Origin: an uncultured Cellulophaga sp.
GTDB taxonomy: Bacteria > Bacteroidota > Bacteroidia > Flavobacteriales > Flavobacteriaceae
Reading direction: 5' to 3'
DNA length: 64,000 nt
NCBI GenBank assembly: GCA_947492955.1
Contig: CANLOV010000011.1
Coordinates: forward strand, 1 to 64,000
Positions within the stretch are counted from its first letter, which is position 1. Each line of letters opens with the position of its first letter. Made by a program: the position numbers and the translations under genes. This document shows positions 56,021 to 64,000 of this stretch, piece after piece. The notes under the pieces were generated by a model. The model did no database searches. It worked only from the letters and a program-made list of their open reading frames with translations, and had not been told where the DNA came from.

Positions 56021-57544
56021 TTAATTTTTGGCCCAATAATCCATAACAAAAACACCTGCTATTATTGGCCCCACTTTACTTACTAAATCTAAATGCGCTT
56101 TATGAAACAAATAAACTTCCCTAGCGTGTTCATCTTTAAATGTTAACGTAAAACAATGTGTAAAACCATTACTATGACCTTCTGTACTATCGTTTAAGCC
56201 CCATTCTATACTATCTATTTCTGGAATATTATTCTTAAGGTTTTCAAAAGCTATTTCTGCCTCAGTAATTTGCTCCTTAGTAGCTTCATCTTTATACTTT
56301 AGATTTACCATATGCCTTAAAACTTTTCCCTCCCTATTAATTTTTGGCGCAATCTTATAACTCACTATCTTTTGTAAATCAAACCTAAAAGAACCTGCAA
56401 TTAAGAAATTATCATCACCTATTTTATGAGACTTTAATCCATAATAAATAGAAAAACCTGTCTCTAAATAATTTATAGGATTAAGAATTCCTTCTGAATT
56501 TAGTTTTAGTAATTGAATACTAGCATCATCTCTTGTTCCAACTGCTAAAACGGCTTCATTTTTATTTACAGAAACCACTTCTATCCTAGTTTGCCCTTGT
56601 AGCTTTGTGGTTTCATCATCCTTTAATATGTAGTGAGGAACTAAAGCTCCTTTCTTATTTACCTTAAAAACACTTACACCATCACCATGATAAACAAAGT
56701 CTGTTTTTTTAATAAATCCGTTTCTCTTATAATATTTATGGTGCCTGTGACCAACTATTACATAATTATTGTCTCCTAGAGTAACACCGGTAACAGGGTA
56801 AGTCCCTGTTAAATACCTATCAGTGTTATTATCACTTATATTATTAATGTTTTTAAAAGTACCATTTTCGTATACTCTAAAACTGCTTATACCGTTATCT
56901 TGGAAGCCACCAGTATATAAAAAGGTTTTTCCTTTTATTTTATGAACAAACATTCCAATTATACCATCGGTATGAATAGTTTCATTATCTTTTATTGATT
57001 GAACATGGGTTAATTTTCCACTATTCTCTATTTTAAAAGAACTTAAACCTGGTGTTTTTTCTAAACCACCTATAAATAAGTATGATGATTGTTTCATATG
57101 AATTACCTGTAACGTAATTGCAGTGCCAAGATGCGTTTCATCAGTATCTTCAACTAAAGAAACGAGCTCCAGAGCTCCATTATCCAAAATTTTAAATGTT
57201 TCAATAACATTACCGTGCTTATTTGCAACGAACAGAAAATCGGTACCACCAATATTATCAGCTACCATTCCTCTTGCAGGACCTTTTTTCATATGAAGTT
57301 CGTGGTTACTAATAGGGGTAAGCACACCTTCTTTATCTAAACTATAAACATCTACATTACCAATACCACCAGCATATACATAATGATTGTTGTTTTTAGT
57401 ATAACTTGTTACGGAAACAGTGTTAGTACCAGTTATATTTTTAAAATCTTTTCTGTACAGCATTAAATCATCTGAAGCTTGTGATAAACAAACTTGCGAT
57501 AAAAGCAGTGCAACAAAGAGAATTCCTTTTTTTATGTTGTTCAT
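56021..57544 (-). CDS. Secreted beta-propeller with C-terminal Dabb domain
   Basis: Exported protein of 507 aa (signal peptide ending near CLSQ). A seven-bladed propeller-like domain of the lactonase type spans about 30-400, with repeated FLFVANKHGN-, SYLFIGGLE- and LYTGGFQDNG-like blades. A Dabb (stress-responsive dimeric alpha/beta barrel) domain covers about 405-505 (LRHMVNLKYKDEA; GFTHCFTLTFKDEHA). Dabb is normally cytosolic and stands alone, so this secreted fusion is unusual. The start is ATG 57544; a TTG 18 bases upstream is in frame but less likely. It lies 24 bases after the HbpS-like gene. Confidence 0.75.
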   Translation of the reverse strand: MNNIKKGILFVALLLSQVCLSQASDDLMLYRKDFKNITGTNTVSVTSYTKNNNHYVYAGGIGNVDVYSLDKEGVLTPISNHELHMKKGPARGMVADNIGGTDFLFVANKHGNVIETFKILDNGALELVSLVEDTDETHLGTAITLQVIHMKQSSYLFIGGLEKTPGLSSFKIENSGKLTHVQSIKDNETIHTDGIIGMFVHKIKGKTFLYTGGFQDNGISSFRVYENGTFKNINNISDNNTDRYLTGTYPVTGVTLGDNNYVIVGHRHHKYYKRNGFIKKTDFVYHGDGVSVFKVNKKGALVPHYILKDDETTKLQGQTRIEVVSVNKNEAVLAVGTRDDASIQLLKLNSEGILNPINYLETGFSIYYGLKSHKIGDDNFLIAGSFRFDLQKIVSYKIAPKINREGKVLRHMVNLKYKDEATKEQITEAEIAFENLKNNIPEIDSIEWGLNDSTEGHSNGFTHCFTLTFKDEHAREVYLFHKAHLDLVSKVGPIIAGVFVMDYWAKN

Positions 57545-57568
57545 AATATTGTTCTTTTTCAAATTTAA

Positions 57569-58057
57569 TTATTCTATAATTGATGCTGCGCCTACCGTAG
57601 CTATAGCCCTATCTTGATCTATAGTACCGCCACTAACACCAATAGCTCCAATAATTTTGCCTTCTTTATTTTTAATGGGTAAACCTCCAGGGAATGTAAT
57701 TAAACCATCGTTAGAATGTTCTATGTTATAAATTATACCTCCTGGTTGTGTTAATTCACCTAGTTTTCCTGTATCAATGTTAAAATATCGGGCTGTTTTT
57801 GCCTTTTTAATAGCCACATCTATGCTTCCTAAATAAGATTCATCCATTCTTATAAAAGCTTTTAAATTAGCCCCAGCATCTACTACGGCTATATTTACGA
57901 GTACATTTGATTCTTCAGCATTTTTCTTTGCTGCTAGTAATGCTTTAAGGGCTTCATCATCAGTAATATCATTCGTTATTTGTGCTTGTAAGCTATTTGA
58001 TGTTAATCCTAATACACACACAATAAGGCAAATTTTTAAATATTTAAGCAAAGTCAT
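57569..58057 (-). CDS. Secreted heme-binding HbpS/GlcG-like protein
   Basis: Exported protein of 162 aa (signal peptide ending near LQAQ). The HbpS/GlcG fold motifs NIAVVDAGANLKAFIRMD, the KAKTARYF stretch, GGLPI and GAIGVSGGTIDQD are all present. Members bind heme or related ligands, and some sense redox stress. It is the first gene of a three-gene unit with a secreted propeller-Dabb protein and an SDR. It sits 71 bases past the stop of a Crp-like regulator gene on the same strand. Confidence 0.85.
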   Translation of the reverse strand: MTLLKYLKICLIVCVLGLTSNSLQAQITNDITDDEALKALLAAKKNAEESNVLVNIAVVDAGANLKAFIRMDESYLGSIDVAIKKAKTARYFNIDTGKLGELTQPGGIIYNIEHSNDGLITFPGGLPIKNKEGKIIGAIGVSGGTIDQDRAIATVGAASIIE

Positions 58058-58128
58058 AATTTCTATTTATAATTTAATACTACAAAAATTATAAACTAAT
58101 ATTAAAAAAGAGTTGAACAAGTTCAACT

Positions 58129-58719
58129 TCACATTATTTTTTTGAGCTTATGCTGCTTTTTTATTTTACTTAAAAACTCATGTGTAATACCTAAATAACT
58201 AGATTTTTGACGATCGGTAAGCTTAGAAGCAATCTCTGGATAATTGCTTATAAAATGATTGTAACGTTCTTGTGCAGTAAGTGTATGGTTTCTTATAAGT
58301 CTACGCTGCCATGCAACAAGCGCTTTTTGACTCATAATTCTAAACAATTTCTCTACAATAGGAAGCTTAGTATATAAAGCTTCTTTATCAGTTTTATTAA
58401 TTAGAATAATTTCACTGTCCTCTAAAGCCTGTATATTTAATAAAGAAGGTGTTTGGTTCATAAAACTATCAATGTCCATTAACCACCAATCTTTTGTGGC
58501 AAAATAAAGTACGTTTTCGTTTCCTTTCTTATCTATGGTAAAGATTCTAAAACACCCCTCTAATACAAAACCTTCATATTTATATACACTACCCTGTCTA
58601 AGTAAAAAATCTTTTTTCTTTATTTGTTTAGATTTAAAATAACTACACACTATATCCAAATCATTATCCGAAATTTGAACATTCCTTTTTATATTTTGTT
58701 TTAATAAATCGTATGGCAT
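58129..58719 (-). CDS. Crp/Fnr-family transcription regulator (second)
   Basis: Cytoplasmic regulator of 196 aa with a cyclic-nucleotide-binding-like domain (about 20-120; KKDFLLRQGSVYKYEGFVLEG) and a C-terminal HTH region (about 150-196; SYLGITHEFLSKIKKQ). It belongs to the Bacteroidetes group without cysteine clusters and is unlike the regulator at 37.3 kb. It lies 6 bases after pcm and 71 bases before the HbpS operon on the same strand. It may control that operon, which is inference from position. Confidence 0.85.
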   Translation of the reverse strand: MPYDLLKQNIKRNVQISDNDLDIVCSYFKSKQIKKKDFLLRQGSVYKYEGFVLEGCFRIFTIDKKGNENVLYFATKDWWLMDIDSFMNQTPSLLNIQALEDSEIILINKTDKEALYTKLPIVEKLFRIMSQKALVAWQRRLIRNHTLTAQERYNHFISNYPEIASKLTDRQKSSYLGITHEFLSKIKKQHKLKKIM

Positions 58720-58725
58720 TATTTG

Positions 58726-59367
58726 CTAATTCTTATCTTCTAACAAGGGTACAAACCTAAAAGAGCCAAACTCTTTCTTCTCAAATTCTTTAGCAGATTT
58801 ACGAATAAAAAGTGTCATAATCTGTTCGTCTATACCAACAGGAATAACTAGTCTTCCTCCAATTTTTAATTGCGCCAACAAAGGTTTAGGTACAAAAGGA
58901 GCCCCAGCAGTAACAATTATACCATCAAAAGGGGCTTCTTCTGGCATTCCTTTATAACCATCTCCAAAAGTAGCTTTTTTAGGCCTATACCCCATTTTAC
59001 TAAAAAACAAAGAAGTTTTTTTAAACAATTCTAATTGGCGTTCAATAGTATATACTTTTACTTTTAAGCCCAATAAAACAGCTGTTTGGTAGCCACTACC
59101 CGTTCCTATCTCTAAAACTTTATCATTAGCAGATATTTCTAAAAGTTCTGACTGAAAAGCGACTGTGTAGGGTTGGGATATTGTTTGGTCTGCTCCAATA
59201 GGAAAAGCCTTATCCTGGTATGCATGCGCTTCAAAACTACTATCTAAAAATAAATGCCTAGGTATAGTTCTTATAACATCTAAAACTTTTTTATCTCTTA
59301 TTCCTTTAGCTGCCAGCACATTTGCCAGCTTATTACGCATTCCACTATGTTTTAAAGTATCTCTCAA
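58726..59367 (-). CDS. pcm: Protein-L-isoaspartate O-methyltransferase
   Basis: SAM-dependent methyltransferase of 213 aa that repairs isoaspartyl residues. Family motifs: PIGADQTISQPYTVAFQSELL, SAM site VLEIGTGSGYQTAVL, DGIIVTAG, and GGRLVIPVG. The start is TTG at 59367. The residues it adds (RDTLKHSG) match the conserved N-terminus of this family (DT-KH-G), so the unusual codon is preferred to ATG 59340. A TACCTTTG box overlaps this start and would argue the other way. It is followed 6 bases later by the Crp-like gene. Confidence 0.9.
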   Translation of the reverse strand: MRDTLKHSGMRNKLANVLAAKGIRDKKVLDVIRTIPRHLFLDSSFEAHAYQDKAFPIGADQTISQPYTVAFQSELLEISANDKVLEIGTGSGYQTAVLLGLKVKVYTIERQLELFKKTSLFFSKMGYRPKKATFGDGYKGMPEEAPFDGIIVTAGAPFVPKPLLAQLKIGGRLVIPVGIDEQIMTLFIRKSAKEFEKKEFGSFRFVPLLEDKN

Positions 59368-59502
59368 AGGTAAGCTTGGTTTAAAACACTAATTTAGAAA
59401 AAGAATAGAAGCTAATCCTAATAATAAAACTAAAAATATGAACAGATTTTATTTTGAAGTAAATTAACAGCATATGAATATAGAAGAATGAATCCATATT
59501 CT

Positions 59503-59510
59503 TATTTTTG
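59503..59510 (+). promoter_or_regulatory. Candidate -7 box of the Gfo/Idh/MocA gene
   Basis: TATTTTTG (59503-59510) matches the Bacteroidetes -7 consensus, 16 bases before the ATG. No TTG was seen at -33. Confidence 0.42.
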
Positions 59511-59526
59511 ATAAAAAGATACATAT

Positions 59527-60486
59527 ATGCTCAAAGTTGGAGTTTTAGGTGCTGGTCATCTTGGAAAAATACATTTACGCCTCCTAAATCAATCAGAAAA
59601 ATATACTCTAGTTGGGTTTTATGACCCCGATGCTATTCATAGTAAAAAAGTTGCCGATGAATTTGGTTATACTGCTTATGATAATATTAATACATTAATA
59701 GATGCTGTTGATGTTATTGATATTGTAACTCCTACCCTTTCTCATTTCGATTGTGCTAAAAAAGCCATGGAAAAAGGAAAGCATGTGTTTATAGAGAAAC
59801 CTATTACCAATACGCTTAAAGAAGCAGAAGAGTTATTAAATTTAGAAACTACTAATAATGTAAAAGGGCAAGTAGGACACGTAGAACGTTTTAACCCTGC
59901 ATTTATAGCGGTAAAAGATAAAATTGCTAATCCAATGTTTATAGAAACACATCGTTTAGCAGAATTTAATCCTAGAGGAACAGATGTTCCTGTAGTTTTA
60001 GATTTAATGATTCATGATATAGATGCCATTCTAAGTGTTGTTAACTCTCCTGTAAAACAAATAAACGCTAGTGGAGTTTCTGTTATTAGTAAATCTCCTG
60101 ATATTGCTAATGCAAGAATAGAATTTGAAAATGGCTGTGTTGCTAACCTTACTGCAAGTAGGATTTCTTTAAAAAATATGCGTAAATCTCGATTTTTTCA
60201 GAAAGACGCATACATTTCAGTAGATTTCTTAGAGAAAAAAGTGGAAGTTGTAAAAATGAAAGATGCCCCAGAAATACCTGGTGATTTTGATATGGTATTA
60301 CAAAATGCAGAAGGAGAAAAAAAGCAAATCTATTTTGAAAATCCAGATATAGAAGGAAACAATGCTATTTTAGATGAGTTAGAAACATTTGCAGATGCTA
60401 TTAAGAACAATACCACACCAATAGTTTCCTTAAAACAAGGAACACAAGCATTGCAAGTAGCTCTACAAATAATTGACTCTTTTTAA
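59527..60486 (+). CDS. Gfo/Idh/MocA-family oxidoreductase
   Basis: Cytoplasmic NAD(P)-dependent oxidoreductase of 319 aa. The N-terminal Rossmann domain starts with VGVLGAGHLGKIHLRLL and carries the EKP motif in VFIEKPITNT. The C-terminal domain has the DLMIHDIDAI segment with the catalytic-region histidine. The substrate is probably a sugar or inositol derivative, unassigned. It is first in a rightward run, 31 bases before the 3-hydroxyacyl-CoA dehydrogenase gene. Confidence 0.88.
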   Translation: MLKVGVLGAGHLGKIHLRLLNQSEKYTLVGFYDPDAIHSKKVADEFGYTAYDNINTLIDAVDVIDIVTPTLSHFDCAKKAMEKGKHVFIEKPITNTLKEAEELLNLETTNNVKGQVGHVERFNPAFIAVKDKIANPMFIETHRLAEFNPRGTDVPVVLDLMIHDIDAILSVVNSPVKQINASGVSVISKSPDIANARIEFENGCVANLTASRISLKNMRKSRFFQKDAYISVDFLEKKVEVVKMKDAPEIPGDFDMVLQNAEGEKKQIYFENPDIEGNNAILDELETFADAIKNNTTPIVSLKQGTQALQVALQIIDSF

Positions 60487-60517
60487 AAAATGAATCTTTA
60501 ACTTTAAAGAAACAAAC

Positions 60518-61411
60518 ATGAAAAATATAGCTGTAATTGGTGCCGGAACAATGGGAAACGGAATTGCTCATGTTTTTGCTCAAAATGGCTATAAAGTTCA
60601 ATTAATAGATATTTCTAAAACTGCTTTAGAAAAGGGGCTTGCTACTATTCTTAAAAATTTAGACAGAATGGTAGCTAAAGAAAAAATAACTCCCGAACTA
60701 AAAGAAAAAACACTAGCTAATATAACTCCTTTTTACAACCTAAAAGAGGGAGTTTACAAAGCCGATTTAGTAATTGAAGCTGCAACAGAAAACCAAGATA
60801 TTAAACTTAAACTATTTAAAGAACTAGATGAGCTCTGCGATAGTAATGTAATACTAGCTACAAATACCTCTTCTATTTCTATAACACAAATAGCGGCAGT
60901 TACCAAAAGAGCCGATAAAGTTATAGGAATGCATTTTATGAATCCTGTACCCTTAATGCCATTGGTAGAAGTTATTAGAGGTTACGATACTTCTGATGAA
61001 GTTAGCAAAACTATTGTAAACCTAACTCAAGGCTTAAATAAAAGCCCCGTAATAGTTAACGATTACCCTGGTTTTGTAGCTAATCGTATTTTAATGCCCA
61101 TGATAAATGAGGCTATAGAAACGCTTTTTCAGGGCGTTGCAGGAGTACAAGAAATAGACACTATATTTAAATTAGGCATGGCACACCCAATGGGGCCATT
61201 ACAATTAGCAGATTTTATTGGTTTAGATGTTTGCCTTGCTATCATGAATGTTCTATATGATGGTTTTAAAAACCCAAAATACGCACCATGTCCCCTACTT
61301 AAAAATATGGTAACCGCTGGTAAGCTAGGTAATAAATCTGGTGAAGGTTTTTACGATTATTCAGAGTCTAAAAAAGCAAGTGTAGTTGCGAAACAGTTTG
61401 TAGTTAATTAA
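60518..61411 (+). CDS. 3-hydroxyacyl-CoA (3-hydroxybutyryl-CoA) dehydrogenase
   Basis: NAD-dependent dehydrogenase of 297 aa converting 3-hydroxyacyl-CoA to 3-ketoacyl-CoA. The NAD motif is GAGTMGNGIAHVFAQNG. The catalytic histidine lies in IGMHFMNPVPLMPLVEV with the following NSSIS-like segment NTSSISITQ, and the C-terminal domain includes HPMGPLQLADFIGLD. It is the stand-alone short form, typical of butyrate-type or short-chain beta-oxidation steps. It is part of the rightward run that starts with the Gfo/Idh gene. Confidence 0.92.
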   Translation: MKNIAVIGAGTMGNGIAHVFAQNGYKVQLIDISKTALEKGLATILKNLDRMVAKEKITPELKEKTLANITPFYNLKEGVYKADLVIEAATENQDIKLKLFKELDELCDSNVILATNTSSISITQIAAVTKRADKVIGMHFMNPVPLMPLVEVIRGYDTSDEVSKTIVNLTQGLNKSPVIVNDYPGFVANRILMPMINEAIETLFQGVAGVQEIDTIFKLGMAHPMGPLQLADFIGLDVCLAIMNVLYDGFKNPKYAPCPLLKNMVTAGKLGNKSGEGFYDYSESKKASVVAKQFVVN

Positions 61412-61458
61412 TTATACGTTTAATAGTTCTGAATTATTAAAAAAAACCAATTATAATT

Positions 61459-61893
61459 ATGGCGATAGTTAACATGTATTTATATTTTAATGGAAATTGT
61501 GAAAAAGCTTTTAATTTTTACAAATCTGTTTTTAATAAGGAATTCCAATATATCGGACGTTATAAAGATGTTCCTGAAGCTGCCAGATATAACTTTCCTA
61601 ATTGTAAAGACGAACATATAATGCATATTGGGTTACCTATTAGTAAGGAAACCATTTTAATGGGAGCAGATATTATTAATCCAAATGAAGAAGGCAATGA
61701 CAAATCAAAATACTTTTCTTTATATATTAGTACTAACAGTAAAGAAGAGGCAGATGAACTATTTAAAGCTATATCCAAAGAAGGCAACATAAAAGTCCCT
61801 ATTGCTGACCAATTTTGGGGTTCATATTATGGAATATGTTTGGATAAATTTGGAGTTAACTGGAAGATTAGTTTTAGTTTAGATAATGAGTAA
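61459..61893 (+). CDS. VOC-family (PhnB/glyoxalase-like) protein
   Basis: Small cytoplasmic protein of 144 aa with the vicinal-oxygen-chelate fold pattern MYLYFNGNCEKAFNFYKSVF and FWGSYYGICLDKFGVNWKIS. It matches PhnB/DUF-type VOC proteins with no assigned activity. It overlaps the next gene by 8 bases, so the two are probably coupled in translation. Confidence 0.82.
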   Translation: MAIVNMYLYFNGNCEKAFNFYKSVFNKEFQYIGRYKDVPEAARYNFPNCKDEHIMHIGLPISKETILMGADIINPNEEGNDKSKYFSLYISTNSKEEADELFKAISKEGNIKVPIADQFWGSYYGICLDKFGVNWKISFSLDNE

Positions 61894-62296
61894 AATGCCC
61901 GGAGAAAAAAACTTATCGCAATTAATAAAAGGAATGACTCCCCTATTAAATGATGGAGCATATGTTTTTACTACTGTAAAAAACTTTAACAATATTGATA
62001 GACAAGACACATTATTCGAATTTAAAGAAAAAGAAAGTACTACTATTGTTATAAAAAAAACTAAAGCTGATGAATTAAAGCTTAGTTATGAATATATTGC
62101 AGCTTGGATTACATTAACGATTCATTCTTCATTAGAAGCCGTTGGTTTAACGGCTGTGTTTTCTAGCGAATTAGCAAAATATAACATAAGTGCCAATGTT
62201 GTAGCCGGTTTTTATCACGACCATCTTTTTGTACACGAAAAAGATGCTAACAAGGCAGTTAAAGTTTTAACTGCACTATCAAAAAATTATATGTAA
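61886..62296 (+). CDS. ACT-like small regulatory protein
   Basis: Protein of 136 aa with a tandem ACT-like fold pattern (PLLNDGAYVFTTVKN, YISANVVAGFYHDHLFV-type stretch with NISANVVAGFYHDH, KAVKVLTALS). Homologues are short proteins that are often unannotated beyond an ACT-domain label. It overlaps the VOC gene by 8 bases and precedes yggS by 6 bases. An amino-acid-binding or regulatory role is inferred from the fold only. Confidence 0.72.
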   Translation: MSKMPGEKNLSQLIKGMTPLLNDGAYVFTTVKNFNNIDRQDTLFEFKEKESTTIVIKKTKADELKLSYEYIAAWITLTIHSSLEAVGLTAVFSSELAKYNISANVVAGFYHDHLFVHEKDANKAVKVLTALSKNYM

Positions 62297-62302
62297 TTAT
62301 AT

Positions 62303-62962
62303 ATGTCTATAGCTCAAAACTTAACAAACATAAGAGAAACATTACCAGAAGAAATAAAACTAGTTGCTGTTTCTAAAACCAAACCTATAAAAGATTTACA
62401 AGAAGCTTACAATGCAGGTCAACGTATTTTTGGAGAAAACAAAATCCAAGAAATGGCACACAAATGGGAAATATTACCCAAAGACATTCAATGGCATATG
62501 ATTGGGCATGTACAAACCAACAAAGTAAAGTATATGGCAGCTTTTGTTTCTTTAATACATGGTGTAGATAGCTTTAAACTATTAAAAGAAATTAATAAAC
62601 AAGCCATAAAACACAATAGAACTATAAATTGCTTGTTACAAATACATATTGCAGAAGAAACCACTAAATTTGGGTTAAATGCAAAAGAACTAGCTGTTTT
62701 AATCAATTCTGAGGAATTTGCTACTTTAAAAAATGTCCAAATAGTAGGTTTAATGGGTATGGCAACCCTTACAGATAATAAAGAACAAATTAAAAGAGAA
62801 TTTAAACACCTAAAAACACTTTTTAACACTACCAAAGAAACATTACCAGAGATAACTATACTTTCTATGGGAATGAGTGGTGACTATAAAGTTGCAATAG
62901 AAGAAGGAAGTACCATGGTACGAATAGGAAGTAGTATCTTTGGAAGTAGAAATTACCATTAA
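62303..62962 (+). CDS. yggS: YggS-family pyridoxal phosphate homeostasis protein
   Basis: Cytoplasmic PLP-binding protein of 219 aa. The PLP lysine is in VAVSKTKPI, followed by the family stretches FGENKIQEM and WHMIGHVQTNK. The phosphate-binding end MGMSGDYKVAIEEGSTMVRIGSSIFG is typical. It helps keep free PLP low and amino-acid pools balanced. It starts 6 bases after the ACT-like gene. Confidence 0.92.
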   Translation: MSIAQNLTNIRETLPEEIKLVAVSKTKPIKDLQEAYNAGQRIFGENKIQEMAHKWEILPKDIQWHMIGHVQTNKVKYMAAFVSLIHGVDSFKLLKEINKQAIKHNRTINCLLQIHIAEETTKFGLNAKELAVLINSEEFATLKNVQIVGLMGMATLTDNKEQIKREFKHLKTLFNTTKETLPEITILSMGMSGDYKVAIEEGSTMVRIGSSIFGSRNYH

Positions 62963-62971
62963 AAACAGTGA

Positions 62972-64000
62972 ATGTACGTTATATTAGACATTGAAACTAC
63001 AGGAGGAAAATACAATGAAGAAGGCATAACGGAAATTGCAATTCATAGATTTAATGGCCATGAGGTAGTAGATAAATTTATAAGTCTTATAAATCCAGAA
63101 AAGGAAATTCAACCCTTTGTTGTTAAACTTACAGGTATTAACAACAATATGTTACGTAATGCCCCAAAATTTCATGAGGTAGCAAAGCGTATCGTAGAAA
63201 TCACTCAAGATGCCGTTTTAGTAGCTCATAATGCACAGTTCGACTATAGAATTCTTAGAACCGAATTTAAACGCTTAGGTTACAATTTTGAACGAGAAAC
63301 CTTATGCACCGTAGAGCTATCTAAAAAATTAATTCCAGACCAAGAATCGTATAGTTTAGGAAAACTAGTGCGTTCTTTAGGAATACCTGTTACAGATAGG
63401 CATAGAGCAAACGGAGATGCTTTAGCAACAGTAAAACTTTTTAAATTACTACTATCTAAAGATGTAGATAAAACCATTATAAAAACAGTTGTAAGAGGAG
63501 CTACATTAGGAGAACTTTCGCAAAGACAGTTAGATATTGTAGATGAACTACCCTCGGAAACTGGTGTGTACTACATGCACGATAGAGATGGTGAAATTAT
63601 ATTACTTGGAAAAAGTAGCAATATAAAAAAACGGGTAAACCAGCATTTTACAGGAAGAGGCGATAAAGCTCGTAAAATACAAAAGGAAACCAAAAGTGTT
63701 ACCTACGAAAGAACAGGTAACGAACTAATTGCTTTATTAAAAGAGAACGAAGAAATTTTTAGAAATAAACCTAAATACAATTCGCATAAGAAGAAACGTT
63801 TATTTTCTTATGCAGTATACAAAGTAATTACCGAAGAAGGGTATATAGCCTTAAAAGCTGGTAAAATAAATGATACTGATAAAAAAATAAGTACATTTAG
63901 TAGTATTATAAGTGCTAAGAATTTTTTACATAAAATAAATGCTGAGTTTTCTTTATGCGATAAAATAAACGGTTTATCAGAAGCTAAAAATAATTGTGGA
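62972..64000 (+). CDS. DEDDh exonuclease with GIY-YIG domain (3' end cut by window)
   Basis: Partial gene, open to the window end, with 343 residues visible from ATG 62972. The N-terminal DEDDh 3'-5' exonuclease domain (about 1-170) has the LDIETTGG motif, AHNAQFDYRIL, and HRANGDALAT carrying the final H and D. A GIY-YIG nuclease domain follows (about 195-275) with SETGVYYMHDRDG, LLGKSSNIKKRVNQHF and NELIALLKENEEIF. The second tyrosine of the GIY...YIG pair is replaced by leucine (I-L-L-G). The layout resembles the DNA polymerase III epsilon/UvrC-like fusions of Bacteroidetes. The end is missing. Confidence 0.85.
   Translation, partial: MYVILDIETTGGKYNEEGITEIAIHRFNGHEVVDKFISLINPEKEIQPFVVKLTGINNNMLRNAPKFHEVAKRIVEITQDAVLVAHNAQFDYRILRTEFKRLGYNFERETLCTVELSKKLIPDQESYSLGKLVRSLGIPVTDRHRANGDALATVKLFKLLLSKDVDKTIIKTVVRGATLGELSQRQLDIVDELPSETGVYYMHDRDGEIILLGKSSNIKKRVNQHFTGRGDKARKIQKETKSVTYERTGNELIALLKENEEIFRNKPKYNSHKKKRLFSYAVYKVITEEGYIALKAGKINDTDKKISTFSSIISAKNFLHKINAEFSLCDKINGLSEAKNNCG

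Noticed and set aside
59338-59367. ATG 59340 as the pcm start
   Set aside because: It removes the family-conserved DT-KH-G stretch. The TTG at 59367 keeps it, though an overlapping TACCTTTG box leaves some doubt.
62488-62835. Minus-strand 115-aa reading frame within yggS
   Set aside because: It is entirely opposite a well-conserved gene, with a cysteine- and serine-rich composition typical of antisense shadows.
1-64000. CRISPR array, prophage or defence island
   Set aside because: No regularly spaced repeats, cas genes, integrase or phage structural genes were seen on either strand.

Overview
The window looks like chromosome from a marine member of the Flavobacteriaceae (Bacteroidota). It is AT-rich, encodes a SusC/SusD pair, many lipoproteins (SPII signals with the cysteine near residue 20) and bacillithiol deacetylase BshB1, and carries several -7 promoter boxes of the Bacteroidetes type TAnnTTTG. 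I cannot name the genus from the sequence alone.

Region 1 (about 1-26.2 kb) is a polysaccharide utilization locus (PUL) for a sulfated red-algal galactan of the agar/porphyran type. It holds a GH117 anhydro-L-galactosidase, a membrane-bound TPR/LuxR-type regulator, SusC, SusD and a surface lipoprotein, a decayed IS200-type element, a ThuA/sugar dehydrogenase/PKD/cytochrome c fusion, a cold-shock protein, a zinc alcohol dehydrogenase, a GH2 beta-galactosidase, an esterase, a ClC channel, a GH29 enzyme and two S1 sulfatases. A consistent reading is an exo-acting cycle in the periplasm. A sulfatase removes sulfate from terminal L-galactose-6-sulfate, GH29 removes the alpha-L-galactose, GH117 removes 3,6-anhydro-L-galactose, and GH2 removes the beta-D-galactose. 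No endo-agarase or porphyranase is visible, so the locus may continue to the left of base 1.

Region 2 (26.3-37.9 kb) has an M28 peptidase, tRNA-His, two tandem 691-aa TPR histidine kinases, bshB1, a fused cytochrome c assembly protein, a truncated hemoglobin with a small membrane protein, and a divergent Crp/Fnr regulator with a palindromic site between them. Region 3 (37.9-50.3 kb) carries a DUF2520-kdsC-maf-lipoprotein-MscS run, a large secreted PIG-L protein followed by a 33-aa membrane microprotein and a sodium:solute symporter, a DUF2911 protein, an aquaporin and an MG2/plug protein.

Region 4 (50.3-54.6 kb) is a molybdenum hydroxylase operon: 2Fe-2S subunit, Tat-exported large subunit, XdhC and a MocA-like nucleotidyltransferase. 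Region 5 (54.9-64 kb) has a small basic protein, a leftward run (pcm, Crp-like regulator, secreted HbpS-like protein, secreted beta-propeller/Dabb fusion, SDR) and a rightward run (Gfo/Idh/MocA, 3-hydroxyacyl-CoA dehydrogenase, VOC, ACT-like, YggS). A DEDDh-exonuclease/GIY-YIG gene is cut by the window end. No rRNA, CRISPR array, prophage or intact insertion sequence was seen.
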